DNA of 64,000 nt, taken from positions 1,426,001 through 1,490,000 of the forward strand of contig CBDANK010000004.1 in NCBI GenBank assembly GCA_965197565.1, written 5' to 3'. The stretch is from G963667675 sp965197565 (GTDB lineage Bacteria > Chloroflexota > Dehalococcoidia > Lucifugimonadales > UBA3495). A program made the position numbers and the translations under genes. A model generated the notes under the pieces. That model searched no databases. It was not told where the DNA came from and worked only from the letters and a program-made list of their open reading frames with translations. Positions 43,639 through 53,753 of this stretch are shown piece after piece (position 1 is the first letter of the stretch; each line of letters begins with the position of its first letter).

Positions 43639-45228
43639 ATGAGGTCTAAGATAGCTGGTCCGCATCCGCTTCTGGTCCTGCTCGCCGCGGCGCTGGTGTC
43701 CGTCCTCTTCGTGGTGTCCTGCGGCGACGGCGCCGATCCCACCGCAGTCCCCGAGACCGGCGAGGTTCAGGGGGCAGCCGCCCCGGCTGGAACGCCGAAG
43801 CGGGGCGGTACACTGACGATGGCGATGGTGGTGGACTCTAGGTCGCTTGACCCGCACCTGGCCACTGGGGTCAGTGACTTGGCCATCAACCAGTCAACCT
43901 ATGACAACCTGGTCATGATCCAGCCGGACCTTTCCATCAAGCCGGAGCTGGCCACGTCCTGGGAGACCAACGACGACCTCACCTCCTACACCTTCCACCT
44001 GCGCCGGGGTGTGAAGTTTCACCACGGGAAGGACTTCAAGGCGGAGGACGTGCTCTTCAGCTTTAACCGGGTGTTGGACCCCGAGCTGGACGCTCCGACG
44101 CGGCCCATATTTGAAGTTATCGACGATATGGTCGCTCTCGACGACTACACCGTGCGCTTCGACCTTGTCAGCCCCAACTCGTTCTTCCCGACGACTCTAG
44201 CGAACTATGGGGGGAGGATCCTCCCTGCCGACGTGGATGTCTCGCGGCTGGCCCTAGAGGAGTTCGGCACGGGGCCCTTCATGATCGAGGAACACCTGCC
44301 GGGCGAACGCACGGTGATGGTGCGGAACCCCGACTACTGGGAGGAGGGCAAGCCCTACCTGGACGAGCTCGTCTTCCAGTTGATCGCCGAGGCGGCAACC
44401 CGGGCCGAGGTGCTCAAGAGCGGCGACGTTGACCTCGTATATCAGCTCGAGCCCCAAAGCATCTCCAGTATCGAGGCTAATAGAGACACTGTGGTGTTGG
44501 AGGTCGCCAGCCTGTCCATCATTGCGATGGACATGGATATCCTGGTGGAGCCCTTCGACAACAAACTGGTCCGGAAGGCCATGCAAGCAGCGACGGACCG
44601 GGAAGCCATTCTCCAAGCGGCGCTGTTGGGGCGGGGCAACATCGCCAATGACCACCCCGTTCACCCCAACGACCCCCTCTTCGCGCCGCAGCATGAACCC
44701 CCGGACTACGACCCCGACCTGGCGAGGTCGCTGCTGGAGCAGGCCGGGTACCCGGACGGAATCGACATCATCCTGCACACAGGCGACGTCGGGCCGGGGA
44801 TGATCGAAATGGCGGTGGCCTTCAAAGAGAGCGCCGCGCCCGCGGGAATTCGGGTCGAGGTCCAGCGGGAGTCTCCGGACCGGTACTGGGACGAAGTGTG
44901 GGGGGTTAAGCCGTTCACCTCTGTCTATTGGTGGGGCGAGCCCACTCCGGACTCAGCCCTGAGCCTCCAGTACCACAGCGAGTCTGCTTGGAATGCGCCG
45001 AATTACGTAAACCAGACGCTTGACGATCTGCTAGTCCAGGCCAGGGGGGAGAAGTTTGAAGATCAGAAGGCGACCTACGGGGAGATCCAGCGCATTCTGA
45101 TCGATGACGTGCCGCGTATAGTCGTGGGGTTCCAGCCATTGATGTTCGGTGCGCGCAACAATGTACGAGGCGCAGTCCCCCATCCCCTCAACTGGGCGAT
45201 CTTCAACGACGCCTGGCTGGACGATTAA
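43639..45228 (+). CDS. ABC transporter substrate-binding lipoprotein, family 5 (peptide/nickel/opine type)
   Basis: 529 residues. A lipoprotein signal peptide ends at VLFVVSCGDG (lipobox Cys). The SBP family 5 pattern follows: RGGTLTMAMVVDSRSLDPHLA, YDNLVMIQPDLSIKPELATSWE, YTFHLRRGVKFHHGKDFKAEDV, GTGPFMIEEHLPGERTVMVRNPDYW, and VRKAMQAATDREAIL. It would bind an oligopeptide or similar ligand outside the membrane. No permease or ATPase genes follow, so it is an orphan. AAAGGAG lies upstream of the ATG, and a good promoter is at 43502. Confidence 0.92.
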   Translation: MRSKIAGPHPLLVLLAAALVSVLFVVSCGDGADPTAVPETGEVQGAAAPAGTPKRGGTLTMAMVVDSRSLDPHLATGVSDLAINQSTYDNLVMIQPDLSIKPELATSWETNDDLTSYTFHLRRGVKFHHGKDFKAEDVLFSFNRVLDPELDAPTRPIFEVIDDMVALDDYTVRFDLVSPNSFFPTTLANYGGRILPADVDVSRLALEEFGTGPFMIEEHLPGERTVMVRNPDYWEEGKPYLDELVFQLIAEAATRAEVLKSGDVDLVYQLEPQSISSIEANRDTVVLEVASLSIIAMDMDILVEPFDNKLVRKAMQAATDREAILQAALLGRGNIANDHPVHPNDPLFAPQHEPPDYDPDLARSLLEQAGYPDGIDIILHTGDVGPGMIEMAVAFKESAAPAGIRVEVQRESPDRYWDEVWGVKPFTSVYWWGEPTPDSALSLQYHSESAWNAPNYVNQTLDDLLVQARGEKFEDQKATYGEIQRILIDDVPRIVVGFQPLMFGARNNVRGAVPHPLNWAIFNDAWLDD

Positions 45229-45335
45229 GTAATGGTCTTCCAGTTCACGCCTCCTTCTTCCGCTGTTATCATATGTCTACAGGCCGCTGGTTTACAGTTG
45301 GTTGAGTAGACTAAAAGCGAGACGAAGAGGTAGCC

Positions 45336-45773
45336 ATGAGCGAATATATCCCCAGCCCCAGGGCATGGGTGGCAGAGCAAGTTGAACTATACGAAGGAAG
45401 CGGAGGCACCGACGGTTTAACCTTGAGGGACACGGGACTGCCGGTCATAATTGTCACCAGTCGAGGCTGGAAGACCCGCGCGATCCGTAAGATTCCGTTG
45501 ATGAGAGCTGTGGACGGGAATAGCTATATCCTCGTGGCGTCACTGGGCGGGGCGCCAAAAAATCCACTTTGGTATTATAACTTGAAGGCGGACCCGGACG
45601 TTGAGATTCGCGACGGGACCGAAGTCTATTCAATGCGGGCGCGAGAGGTGGTGGACCCAGCCGAGAAACAGCGGCTCTGGGATATAGCGGTGGAAGCATA
45701 CCCTCCCTATCGGGAATACCAAGAAAAGACCGACCGGGTGATCCCTGTCTTCATAGCGGAAGCCGTCAAATAG
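45336..45773 (+). CDS. Deazaflavin (F420)-dependent nitroreductase-family protein
   Basis: 145 residues of the DDN split-barrel family: GLPVIIVTSRGWKTRAIRKIPLM, YILVASLGGAPKNPLWYYNLKADPDVEI, and RLWDIAVEAYPPYREYQEKT are all recognisable. Known members bind F420 and reduce quinones or nitro compounds, or are involved in oxidative-stress protection. Presence of F420 metabolism fits Chloroflexota. AGAGG is a short way before the ATG. It is 23 nt upstream of the rRNA/tRNA methylase gene. Confidence 0.82.
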   Translation: MSEYIPSPRAWVAEQVELYEGSGGTDGLTLRDTGLPVIIVTSRGWKTRAIRKIPLMRAVDGNSYILVASLGGAPKNPLWYYNLKADPDVEIRDGTEVYSMRAREVVDPAEKQRLWDIAVEAYPPYREYQEKTDRVIPVFIAEAVK

Positions 45774-45796
45774 AAAGACCCCACGCGGACCGAATC

Positions 45797-46525
45797 ATGA
45801 GCCGCCAAACTCTCGTGGAACGATTCCGCAGAGCCCGCAGCGACCCGTCTTTAGTAGTGCTTGAGGGGTTCCACCCGCTAAAACATGCCATCCGCTTCGG
45901 TGCTGAGCTAATCGAAGCGGTTTGTTTGAGCACCGAGGAGTTAGCGAGTTTAGGGGCGAAATTCGCGCCGGACATCGCTTTTCTTGACCAAGTTAGTGTG
46001 GTCCCACCCGATGTCTTCGAGGAGCTAGCGCCGGTGTCCCCGCCCACGGGAGTGATCACGATCGCACACCGGCCCACCGTGTCGCTAACCGAAGTGTTGG
46101 ATAACCCTGCGCCGTCCCCTGTGGTGCTGCTGGAAAAACCCAGGAACCTTCTGAACATCGGCGCGGCCATCCGCGTGTCGGCGGCGGCCGGCGCGGCGGG
46201 AGTCATAACCACCGGAGCGCAGGACCCCTGGCACCCGGCAGCCTTAATAGCCGCTGCCGGACTGCACTACGCTCTTCCTGTTGCGCGGGCCGCCGCCATT
46301 CCCCTTAACCGCCGCCCACTCGTAGTGATCAGCCCGGAGGGAGAACCTTTGCAGCAGGTGCCGGCCAATGCCATTGTCGCTTTTGGCGGGGAACGCGAAG
46401 GCATCAGCCAAGAGCTAATGGCTGCTGCCGAGCAATCCGTCTCCATTCCAATGTGCGCAGGGGTTTCAAGCCTCAACCTGGCTACGGCGGTGGCAGTGGT
46501 CCTTTATACCTGGAAATTTACCTAG
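45797..46525 (+). CDS. TrmH/SpoU-family RNA 2'-O-methyltransferase
   Basis: 242 residues with the SPOUT knot motifs: motif 1 KPRNLLNIGAAIRVSAAAG, motif 2 IVAFGGEREGISQEL, motif 3 IPMCAGVSSLNLATAVAVV. An N-terminal substrate-binding segment (LVVLEGFHPLKHAIRFG) precedes the fold. It transfers a methyl group from SAM to ribose in tRNA or rRNA; the target base is unknown. Confidence 0.87.
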   Translation: MSRQTLVERFRRARSDPSLVVLEGFHPLKHAIRFGAELIEAVCLSTEELASLGAKFAPDIAFLDQVSVVPPDVFEELAPVSPPTGVITIAHRPTVSLTEVLDNPAPSPVVLLEKPRNLLNIGAAIRVSAAAGAAGVITTGAQDPWHPAALIAAAGLHYALPVARAAAIPLNRRPLVVISPEGEPLQQVPANAIVAFGGEREGISQELMAAAEQSVSIPMCAGVSSLNLATAVAVVLYTWKFT

Positions 46526-46565
46526 CAATAAGGGATTTGGTGGGGTGACTACCGGCATTCGACGC

Positions 46566-47567
46566 CTAAGGGGAAAACGGCCCGACCTTTCTTCGATTGG
46601 GGATGTGTGTTGGTAAGCCCTCTTTCAATGGCTCGATATATTCCACGCCGAACCCGCAGCATGTGCCAATTACCTGAACCCCCATATCAACCCACTTGCG
46701 GGCCTCGTTCAAGAAGTCCTTGGGGGATTCTCGGTTTTCGATAGTCGTGTCTTGCCATTTTGCCAGCCAGTCCGGCCTAGGGGAATCTGGGTAGGCGCCG
46801 ATGGGCCCCGGCCACTTGTCCAAAAGCTCCCCCAGACCAGCGGTCGTCTCGGGAATCTCTGCGTGCATAAGGACCATACCGGACATGCCGCCAACCGTCA
46901 TTACCTCGTCAATGCCTTGGGCCAGGGTAAGGTCCTCCCTCCCGTTATCCGCCATAGTGATGACGCCTTCCTGGACATTCACCATACTGAAGCCGGACCA
47001 AACCGGCAAGCCGGAACTCTTCGCCGCTTTCAAGCACAGCTCCCTTGCCGGTTGGTCCATCAGATTCTCCAGCAAAAAGAAGTCAACGCCCTCGTCAGCC
47101 AGGTGGTCTACCATCTCCTCGTAGTAAGCGCTCTTGACGGCGGGGTCCAGGTTATACCCGTCGCCGCTCCTGGCTTTAAGGGTCCCGGTGATTGGGTCGC
47201 GCCCCACGTGGCGGCCGCTAATTGCGCCCGCCAGATACACCGGTCTGCCTCCAGCCGCCCGTTCTATCGCCTCTCGGGCCAAGTACACCGCACGGATATT
47301 TGCTTCCCTGACCTGGTAGCCGTAGCCGGAAGCCTCCAATACATCTCTGTTGCTGGAAAAGGTGTTGGTGGTGATGATGTCCGCCCCAGCCTTTATATAC
47401 CGCTCATGCATCTTACGCACCGTATGGGGATGGGTAAATAGCGCCTCGGCAGACCAGGCAATCGGGTGCGCCGGGGCTCCCAGCCGGGTAATCTCAGTGC
47501 CAATAGCCCCATCGAGGACCAGAACCTCTCCGTTTGACAGCCTCTCTTCAAGCTCCTGATAGCTCAC
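46566..47567 (-). CDS. Homocysteine S-methyltransferase-family protein
   Basis: 333 residues with the Hcy-binding barrel: NGEVLVLDGAIGTEITRLG, ADIITTNTFSSNRDVLE, and the zinc-binding VIGTCCGFGVEYI near the C-terminus; the third Cys ligand is less clear. The family includes MmuM and BHMT, which methylate homocysteine to methionine, and catabolic demethylases. The dimethylglycine/sarcosine oxidases close by make a betaine-type methyl pathway plausible but not proven. Confidence 0.82.
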   Translation of the reverse strand: MSYQELEERLSNGEVLVLDGAIGTEITRLGAPAHPIAWSAEALFTHPHTVRKMHERYIKAGADIITTNTFSSNRDVLEASGYGYQVREANIRAVYLAREAIERAAGGRPVYLAGAISGRHVGRDPITGTLKARSGDGYNLDPAVKSAYYEEMVDHLADEGVDFFLLENLMDQPARELCLKAAKSSGLPVWSGFSMVNVQEGVITMADNGREDLTLAQGIDEVMTVGGMSGMVLMHAEIPETTAGLGELLDKWPGPIGAYPDSPRPDWLAKWQDTTIENRESPKDFLNEARKWVDMGVQVIGTCCGFGVEYIEPLKEGLPTHIPNRRKVGPFSP

Positions 47568-47656
47568 CAGAGCACCCCCTTCTATTGGTCATATACTAGC
47601 CGTTGTTGTAGGCCGGATTTCCCCAACAGGGTAAACAAGGCAATTGAAGGCCCGGA

Positions 47657-48766
47657 CTAGTTATCGCCGGGTCCGGCAGCCACGGGGACTTCGGCAAAGG
47701 CCGGGATGACCTTCTCCCCGAAGAGCCTGATGGAATTCATAACCATCTCGTCGGACATTGCCCCGAAGCGGAACCTGGCTCCGAATACGTTGAATCCAGT
47801 GAGTTTCTGCGTTTCCCTGATCCGTTGAATCACCGTCTCGGGACTGCCCACGTATGCCAGGTTATTGTCCAGCCAAAAGTCGATGCCCGTCCTCATACCC
47901 CTGAATATCTCTTGATAGTTGGCCCTTGTCCTGTCCCCTCCATGATCATAGGACCCCAGGTTCGGTATGGAATTGTACTTATTCTCGCCCCACGCGTAGG
48001 CTTGAGGAAGGTAGGTAGTCATTTCCCTATGCGCTTGCTCGTCTGTTTCGGCAACGTAGACACATCTGAAGAGGTAGTTGAGCGGCATGGATTCCTCTGT
48101 ATGCCCGAACTCCCGGCACACCTCTCTGTACTGACGGAAGGTTTCGGCTATTTCATGGTCATAGACAAGAAAATTGCCGTAGTTGGCGCTATTGGCGGCA
48201 GCCCACTCCAGGGACTCTCTGCTGCGGCCAGCAAACCAGATAGGCGGGTGGGGTTTCTGGTAAGGCCTGGGAAGCGCAATCGCATTGTTCAACTGCCAAT
48301 ACTTGCCGTCATAGGTAACGCACTCCTCGGTCCATGCCTTCTTTACGATCTCCATGAACTCAGGGAACCTCGTGCGCCGTTCGGAGTAGTCTAGGTTCCA
48401 GCGATCCGTTTCAAACCGGTTCGCCCCGGAACCGACCCCAACCTCCAACCGGCCCCGGGATAGCTGGTCGATCATGGCCGTGTCCATGGCAAAGCGCATG
48501 GGATGATGGAAAGGGGTGGCAAAGACCATCTGGGCAAAGCGAATGGTGCTGGTGCGCTGGGCCAAGGCGGCCAGATAGACCATTGGAGATTGGAGCTGGC
48601 CGAAGTGGACGTTTTGATGCTCGATGATGAAGTGGTACTTAAATCCCAGCTCCTCTTCTAGCTGGACCTCGCGGATCAACGTCTCATAACGGTCCACCGC
48701 CTCCGGAACATCGTCGAAGTAGTTAAGCAAGCCCTCCTCGGACACTGCGAAATCTAGCTGCGCCAT
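47657..48766 (-). CDS. LLM-class flavin-dependent oxidoreductase
   Basis: 369 residues. Family pattern: EEELGFKYHFIIEHQNVHF, TSTIRFAQMVFATPFHHPMRFAMDTAMIDQLSRGRLEVGVGSG, YQKPHPPIWFAGRSRESLEWAA and SPETVIQRIRETQ. It is the third such enzyme in this window and the only one beside the methylamine-type dehydrogenases. Substrate unknown. Confidence 0.85.
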   Translation of the reverse strand: MAQLDFAVSEEGLLNYFDDVPEAVDRYETLIREVQLEEELGFKYHFIIEHQNVHFGQLQSPMVYLAALAQRTSTIRFAQMVFATPFHHPMRFAMDTAMIDQLSRGRLEVGVGSGANRFETDRWNLDYSERRTRFPEFMEIVKKAWTEECVTYDGKYWQLNNAIALPRPYQKPHPPIWFAGRSRESLEWAAANSANYGNFLVYDHEIAETFRQYREVCREFGHTEESMPLNYLFRCVYVAETDEQAHREMTTYLPQAYAWGENKYNSIPNLGSYDHGGDRTRANYQEIFRGMRTGIDFWLDNNLAYVGSPETVIQRIRETQKLTGFNVFGARFRFGAMSDEMVMNSIRLFGEKVIPAFAEVPVAAGPGDN

Positions 48767-48863
48767 GATTTACCTCCTATTAGTTTTGAGCAACTTGGCC
48801 TTACTTGCCTTGAACACCGATATACACGTTAGACTAATGTACCGCAGGAACCGGTCCAGGATA

Positions 48864-50126
48864 CTAGCTGACGTCGAAACTCATTACACCGAAGGGCCCG
48901 CGCATTGGCTTGCCTTCAGCAAACCGGTCGGGCAGGAACGACTCCAAAGAGAAGTCGAGCGGACGCCCCAACACCAAGTCTCTAGTCACCTGCCCCCAGT
49001 GGTAGCTGCTTGTGATCCCAGGGTTGCCGACACAGACGTAAGCCCCGTCCCACCCTGGGACGGGTCCTATGGTCGGCAGTCCGTCGGGAGGTATGGGCCG
49101 AGGGCCTGCCACGTACCCTACGACTCTACCCTTGGCGAAAGCAGGAACCAGTTTCACAGCATACTCAAGGATTAGCTCGGTAACACGGTGTTCAATGGTG
49201 TCGTCAAAGAAGTAGGGCTTTTCTCTCTGGCCGGGCGGGTCCCAGAGATAGGTATCCTGTGTCGTATGGCCTATGCTGTGGACTCCGTCGCCGCGAAGGG
49301 TGATAAGCGGGTCGGTCAGGGGCCGGACGTTGATGCCGCGAACATTTAGGCTGGCAATAGGTGACTGATCGCATTTCAAGCGGACTTCATGGCCTTTGAT
49401 GGCTCGTACGGGCAGTGGCACGTCGAACCACTCCTCTGCCGTCGGAGTCCAGTTGCCCATGGCCAGTACCAAATTTTCGCTTAGGAACCGTTCCCCCGAG
49501 CTGGTCTGAACGCCTATGACCCGAGAGCCCTCCTTTACCAGCCCGGTAACGGTGCGAGTACGGGTCTGGGCGCCATATTTGTGGGCGAGTTGACCGTAGG
49601 CCATGGTCAAGCGATAGGGGTCAACGAAAGCCCCTGCCATAGCTCCGGTCCGATACTCCGCTCCGTATATCTCCAGCTCGCTTCCCAGGCCGGGTTCCAC
49701 CTTATGAGCTTCTTCACCGCTAATAAGGTCCACCCCGCCCCAGTCTTTGGCTTGCATTTCCGTCAAAATCTCAATTTTGGCCCGGCTAAGCTCTCGCAGT
49801 TCAGTCCAGCCCTGCTCGCTTACCGCTATGGTCAAGTCCCAATCACGTTTCTGATAGAGAACATCGACACCGGACTCCTCGGCAATTTCGGGAGTAACCT
49901 CCATCTGAAGCTTGGAACCTTTCCAAATCAGTTGTCCCAATTCGGGAGGATCTACATAGTGGTCCGGAAGCGCGACGCGGCCCGAGCCGTGAAATGAGGT
50001 CCCGGTCCCCACGGCGTTCTGTTCCAGGATAGTGACTTTCACCTTCTCCTTGGCGAGGTGGTAGGCGGCCGACGTGCCTAACAGCCCTCCGCCAATTATC
50101 AACACATCGGTCTTCTCGGTTGTCAT
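48864..50126 (-). CDS. FAD-dependent oxidoreductase (sarcosine/glycine oxidase-like, DAO family)
   Basis: 420 residues from ATG 50126, which has AAGGAG seven bases upstream; the frame extends to 50162 without signal. The FAD motif is VLIIGGGLLGTSAAYHLAKEKV; later blocks (AGAFVDPYRLTMAYGQLAHKYGAQ, VLAMGNWTP, YVAGPRPIPPDGLPTIGPVPG) follow the DAO family. It probably oxidises an N-methylated amino acid. It lies just downstream of the dimethylglycine-dehydrogenase-like gene in the same orientation. Confidence 0.83.
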   Translation of the reverse strand: MTTEKTDVLIIGGGLLGTSAAYHLAKEKVKVTILEQNAVGTGTSFHGSGRVALPDHYVDPPELGQLIWKGSKLQMEVTPEIAEESGVDVLYQKRDWDLTIAVSEQGWTELRELSRAKIEILTEMQAKDWGGVDLISGEEAHKVEPGLGSELEIYGAEYRTGAMAGAFVDPYRLTMAYGQLAHKYGAQTRTRTVTGLVKEGSRVIGVQTSSGERFLSENLVLAMGNWTPTAEEWFDVPLPVRAIKGHEVRLKCDQSPIASLNVRGINVRPLTDPLITLRGDGVHSIGHTTQDTYLWDPPGQREKPYFFDDTIEHRVTELILEYAVKLVPAFAKGRVVGYVAGPRPIPPDGLPTIGPVPGWDGAYVCVGNPGITSSYHWGQVTRDLVLGRPLDFSLESFLPDRFAEGKPMRGPFGVMSFDVS

Positions 50127-50242
50127 TCCATTACTCCTTAGCCCAATACTTACAGAGCCCAATACTTACAGCAACCCGGCGGTCCCGCAGGCCCACGATT
50201 GACCGAATCCATGTCCTCCGTAAAAGTCAGGGAGGGCTCCTC

Positions 50243-52759
50243 TTAGACCCGCATCCGCAGGTTCTCCGGATCATACAATGGCTCGCCGGCCACCGTAGCC
50301 GGGTACCGCCTGCCCAGGTACTCGATTTCAAGGCCCGTCCCGATTTCGGAGTAACTCACCGGCAGGTAGCCGTAGGCGATCCCCTTGCCCACCGAGTAAC
50401 CGTAGTCAGAGCTGGTTACATAGCCGATCACCTTTTCCCGGTCCAGGATTGGTTCGTTGCCCATAACCACGGCGCCCGGCTCGTCGAAGGTGATGCAGCA
50501 CAACCGCTGCTTGGCCCCTTCCTCGCGGATACGCAGCAGCGCGTCCCGCCCGATGAAGTCCGCCCGCTTGATCGCAGTCGGCTTCTCGAAAGTCCTATCC
50601 CGCATTAGCCCGGCCTCAAAGGGGTTGAACCCAGTATTCAGGTCGGGGCCCCAGAGCCGGTAACCCTTCTCCAAGCGGAGCGACGCGCCGTATCCGCTGA
50701 GTCCCGCCGCAATCACACCGTATTCCTGTCCGGCCTCCCACAACAAGTCCCACAGTTTCAGTCCGAACTCCGTCGGAGTGTAGATCTCCCAACCCAACTC
50801 TCCCACGTAGGAAATCCGCAACGCCGACGCGGGTATCGCGTCAAGAATGATCTCCTGTACCGTGGAGAAGGGGAAGGCTTCGTTGGACAGGTCGTTGCCG
50901 CATACCGACTGCAGCATATCCCTGGCCCGGGGACCCCACAGTCCAATGACGGCCAGACTGGAGGTGATGTCCTGTATATGAACCGAGCCGTTCTCCGGCA
51001 GGTGCTTGCGGAACCACGCCAGGTCGTGCATACCTACACCACCTCCCGTGATCACCCGGAAGTGGCTTTCACCCAGCCGCTGGATGGTCAGGTCGGCCAC
51101 TATGCCCCCGTACCGGTTGACCAACGGCGTGTACACCGCCCGCCCTATGGGCCGGTCCATCCGGTGGACCGTCAGGTACTCAATGTAATCCAGTGCTCCC
51201 GGCCCCACCACGTCTAATTTCTGGAAGGCCGTCAGGTCGAACATGCCCACCCGGTCCCGCACCGCTTGATGCTCGGCTCCAATGACCGGCGACCACCACA
51301 TTTCCTCCCAGCCGGTCCGCTGGGGCACTTCGAACTCCTGCAACAGCCTTCGGTTCGACCTGTACCAGTGCGGACGCTCCCAACCGGCCGCCTCGAAAAA
51401 CATGGCGCCCAACGCTTGTTCCCGAGGATAGAAGGGGCTGCAACGGTTGTTGCGTCCTTGGGCCCACTGCTCTTGGGGATGGATAACGCCGTAGATCTTC
51501 TGAAAAGCCTCGGAGGCCCTAGCACTGACGTGCTCCTTCTTTAGCTGGTGGTCGTGGAACCTGGTGAAGTCGACCTGGTGGGGGTCAATGCTTGGCACAC
51601 CGTCCACGATCCACTCCGCCACCATCTTGCCGGCGCCGGGAGCGTCCTTCACCCAGATGGCCTCGGCGGCCCAGAACCCCCGGACCTGCCGCGACTCTCC
51701 GATGATCGGCATCGAGTCGGGCGTCACCGACAGCAGGCCGTTGAAGCCGAACTGCAACCCGGCGTCTCCCAAGACCGGCATCACCTCAATAACCGACTCC
51801 ATCGCCGGTGTAAAGTGTTCCTCGGTAAAGGGCATCATGGTAGGCGAAAGCAGGCTGTCTTGGGCAGAGGGTATGTCGTTCGCCTCCGTGATTATTGCGG
51901 GGTGCATGTAGGACCCCACCTCCCACCCGTCGTATTCCTGCCGCACATACATGGACCGGTCTTGGTCTCGCAGCAGCGGCCACTCGATCTGCCCGGTTGC
52001 TCCCTTCAACTCGGGCACCGGGCTGGTGTACATCAGTTGATGGTGCAGCGGCGACAGCGGTATCGGCGCTCCGGCCATCGCGCCGATAACCGGGCCCCAG
52101 ACGCCGGCGCAACAGATGAGCAGGTCCGTCTCTATATAGCCCCTGCTGGTGTGCACACCCCGGACCCGGCCCCCTTCGACTTGAACATCCGTTACTTGAG
52201 TATTGGGGAACATTCGCAATGCCCCCATCTCCTCGGTTTCATGGACCATTGCCGCCGCGGCGTCAACGGCGCGCGTCACCAGTCCGGCGCTGGGGGTCCA
52301 CATGGCCCCCTTGATACGCCGGGAGTTCAGGAACGGGAACAGCTTTTTGGCCTCGCCGGGGCCCACCATCCAGGCTTCGATTCCCCAAGACTTGCCGGAG
52401 GCCACCTTTCGCTTTAGCTCCCTCATGCGATAGTTGGTCCGCGCTATCTCCAGCCCGCCGGCGGTGATGAGACATGACTTGTCTTGGTACTGCAACGCCG
52501 CGTAGAACTCCAGCCCGTACTTCGAGGACTTGGCCATCACCTCGGGGTGGTCGATGGGGAAGGAAAAGTTGGAGGCGTGCTGCGTCGACCCCCCCGGCTC
52601 GGGCCACCGGTCCTGCTCGATGATCACTATATCCTTGACGCCTCTCTGCGCCAGATGGTAAGCGACACTGCATCCGACGATGCCGGCGCCGATAATAACG
52701 ATGCCGGCGCGGTCCGGCAGCGACCTCGATACTGGTCCGGTCGGTGGCGCATCTACCAA
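50243..52759 (-). CDS. Dimethylglycine/sarcosine dehydrogenase-like FAD-GcvT fusion
   Basis: 838 residues with the two-part build of DMGDH/SARDH. The FAD domain begins GIVIIGAGIVGCSVAYHLAQRG, the covalent-FAD region shows PGGSTQHASNFSFPIDH, then the FAO central domain (FGFNGLLSVTPDSMPIIGE). The C-terminal half is a folate-binding GcvT-like aminomethyltransferase (VGMFDLTAFQKLDVVGPGALDYI, GLSGYGASLRLEKGYRLWGPD). It would oxidise N-methyl groups and pass formaldehyde to tetrahydrofolate. The start is a TTG after AAGGAGAGG. Confidence 0.88.
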   Translation of the reverse strand: MVDAPPTGPVSRSLPDRAGIVIIGAGIVGCSVAYHLAQRGVKDIVIIEQDRWPEPGGSTQHASNFSFPIDHPEVMAKSSKYGLEFYAALQYQDKSCLITAGGLEIARTNYRMRELKRKVASGKSWGIEAWMVGPGEAKKLFPFLNSRRIKGAMWTPSAGLVTRAVDAAAAMVHETEEMGALRMFPNTQVTDVQVEGGRVRGVHTSRGYIETDLLICCAGVWGPVIGAMAGAPIPLSPLHHQLMYTSPVPELKGATGQIEWPLLRDQDRSMYVRQEYDGWEVGSYMHPAIITEANDIPSAQDSLLSPTMMPFTEEHFTPAMESVIEVMPVLGDAGLQFGFNGLLSVTPDSMPIIGESRQVRGFWAAEAIWVKDAPGAGKMVAEWIVDGVPSIDPHQVDFTRFHDHQLKKEHVSARASEAFQKIYGVIHPQEQWAQGRNNRCSPFYPREQALGAMFFEAAGWERPHWYRSNRRLLQEFEVPQRTGWEEMWWSPVIGAEHQAVRDRVGMFDLTAFQKLDVVGPGALDYIEYLTVHRMDRPIGRAVYTPLVNRYGGIVADLTIQRLGESHFRVITGGGVGMHDLAWFRKHLPENGSVHIQDITSSLAVIGLWGPRARDMLQSVCGNDLSNEAFPFSTVQEIILDAIPASALRISYVGELGWEIYTPTEFGLKLWDLLWEAGQEYGVIAAGLSGYGASLRLEKGYRLWGPDLNTGFNPFEAGLMRDRTFEKPTAIKRADFIGRDALLRIREEGAKQRLCCITFDEPGAVVMGNEPILDREKVIGYVTSSDYGYSVGKGIAYGYLPVSYSEIGTGLEIEYLGRRYPATVAGEPLYDPENLRMRV

Positions 52760-53240
52760 AACGTCCTCTCCTTGGTCCAGCAGCTTGATGACCGCCGCGC
52801 TTTTCTCTCTTTCGCTAACCTTGCCCCTTGCTGCTTCCGCGGGCTAGAAGAGTCCGGATGCCGCACGGACCAGCCTTAGAGCTACGGCGGTCAATCTTGC
52901 TGATTACAACATTAGTCGGAAGGGGCATTTCTTCGAGACCATGGTATCAGGTCGGCCACTCGTAGGGAAGTTGGCGCAGCCGGGCGGATGCGCCTTAGAT
53001 TTTTGCGGGGACCGGGCTCGGGCCGGATTCGTTTGTTGGTACGAACGAATAACGAACGAATCGGCCGTGGGACTGAAATCCCCCTTCGCCAAAGGGGGGC
53101 GGCAGCAGCCGGTTGCCGGTCACCGACACCGGCCCTTCGACTCCACTCCGCTGGGGACGAAGGGAGAGGTAAAGTGGATGGGCTGAATCGCTACTCCCAC
53201 TAATCCCCGAAACAGGCGCTTGGCAGCCACTACCCATTCT
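52760..53240. other. Intergenic gap without gene
   Basis: No coding sequence is supported. A perfect hairpin around 53079-53098 (CCCCCTT / AAGGGGG) and a repeat-like stretch with CCTTCGACTCC similar to the interior of the GTAACTGTTCAG elements (53137-53160) are seen; no target duplication found. Confidence 0.4.
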
Positions 53241-53750
53241 TCAATTTGGGCCATCTTCGCTGCCTTTTAGCCGGAGCGCAACACGGCATGTGTAGTCTGA
53301 TACATTATGATGCACTTTTCGGATGCTCAGTGGAGTGGCTTTGAGCAATGTTTGGACTGACGAAGAGTCATAGTTGTATATAAGGACATTCTCGTGCTCC
53401 GCCAGATAGCTGGCTAATGCCGGACTAGCGCCCTCCAAAAACCTGCCGGGCATAAATATTACGAGGTCGGCTTCAAACCGACGGAGTATGTCGATGCTCA
53501 AGCCGAATATGTCTTCGCAAATGTATTGTCCTTCCGGGAACCATTCCTCGGCACGGCTAAGTGCATCTTTGTCTTTATCGACGCCTATTGGGACCTCGAC
53601 TCCGGCAGCATTCAGCAAACGGCCATTTCCGCAACCCAGGTCAAGGACGCGAGCCGCCCTACTCTGCTTAATTGCTTCGATGAGTGGCGCGTGGGCTTTC
53701 TCCATCGCCTCTTTGCTTGGAAACCCATTGTCCCTCCACAAATTCTCCAC
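53241..53750 (-). CDS. SAM-dependent class I methyltransferase (last gene of the H-x-D repeat operon)
   Basis: 169 residues. Motif I (ARVLDLGCGNGRLLNAAG) is clear, the acidic residue that binds the SAM ribose is in IGVDKDKDAL, and a motif-II-like region follows (FEADLVIFMPG). The fold is short, with only a small extra segment for substrate binding. It starts three bases after the stop of the cysteine-motif protein and ends the operon. By position it may methylate the repeat protein or a processed piece of it; this is inference. It has no membrane segment. Confidence 0.72.
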   Translation of the reverse strand: MENLWRDNGFPSKEAMEKAHAPLIEAIKQSRAARVLDLGCGNGRLLNAAGVEVPIGVDKDKDALSRAEEWFPEGQYICEDIFGLSIDILRRFEADLVIFMPGRFLEGASPALASYLAEHENVLIYNYDSSSVQTLLKATPLSIRKVHHNVSDYTCRVALRLKGSEDGPN

Positions 53751-53753
53751 GTT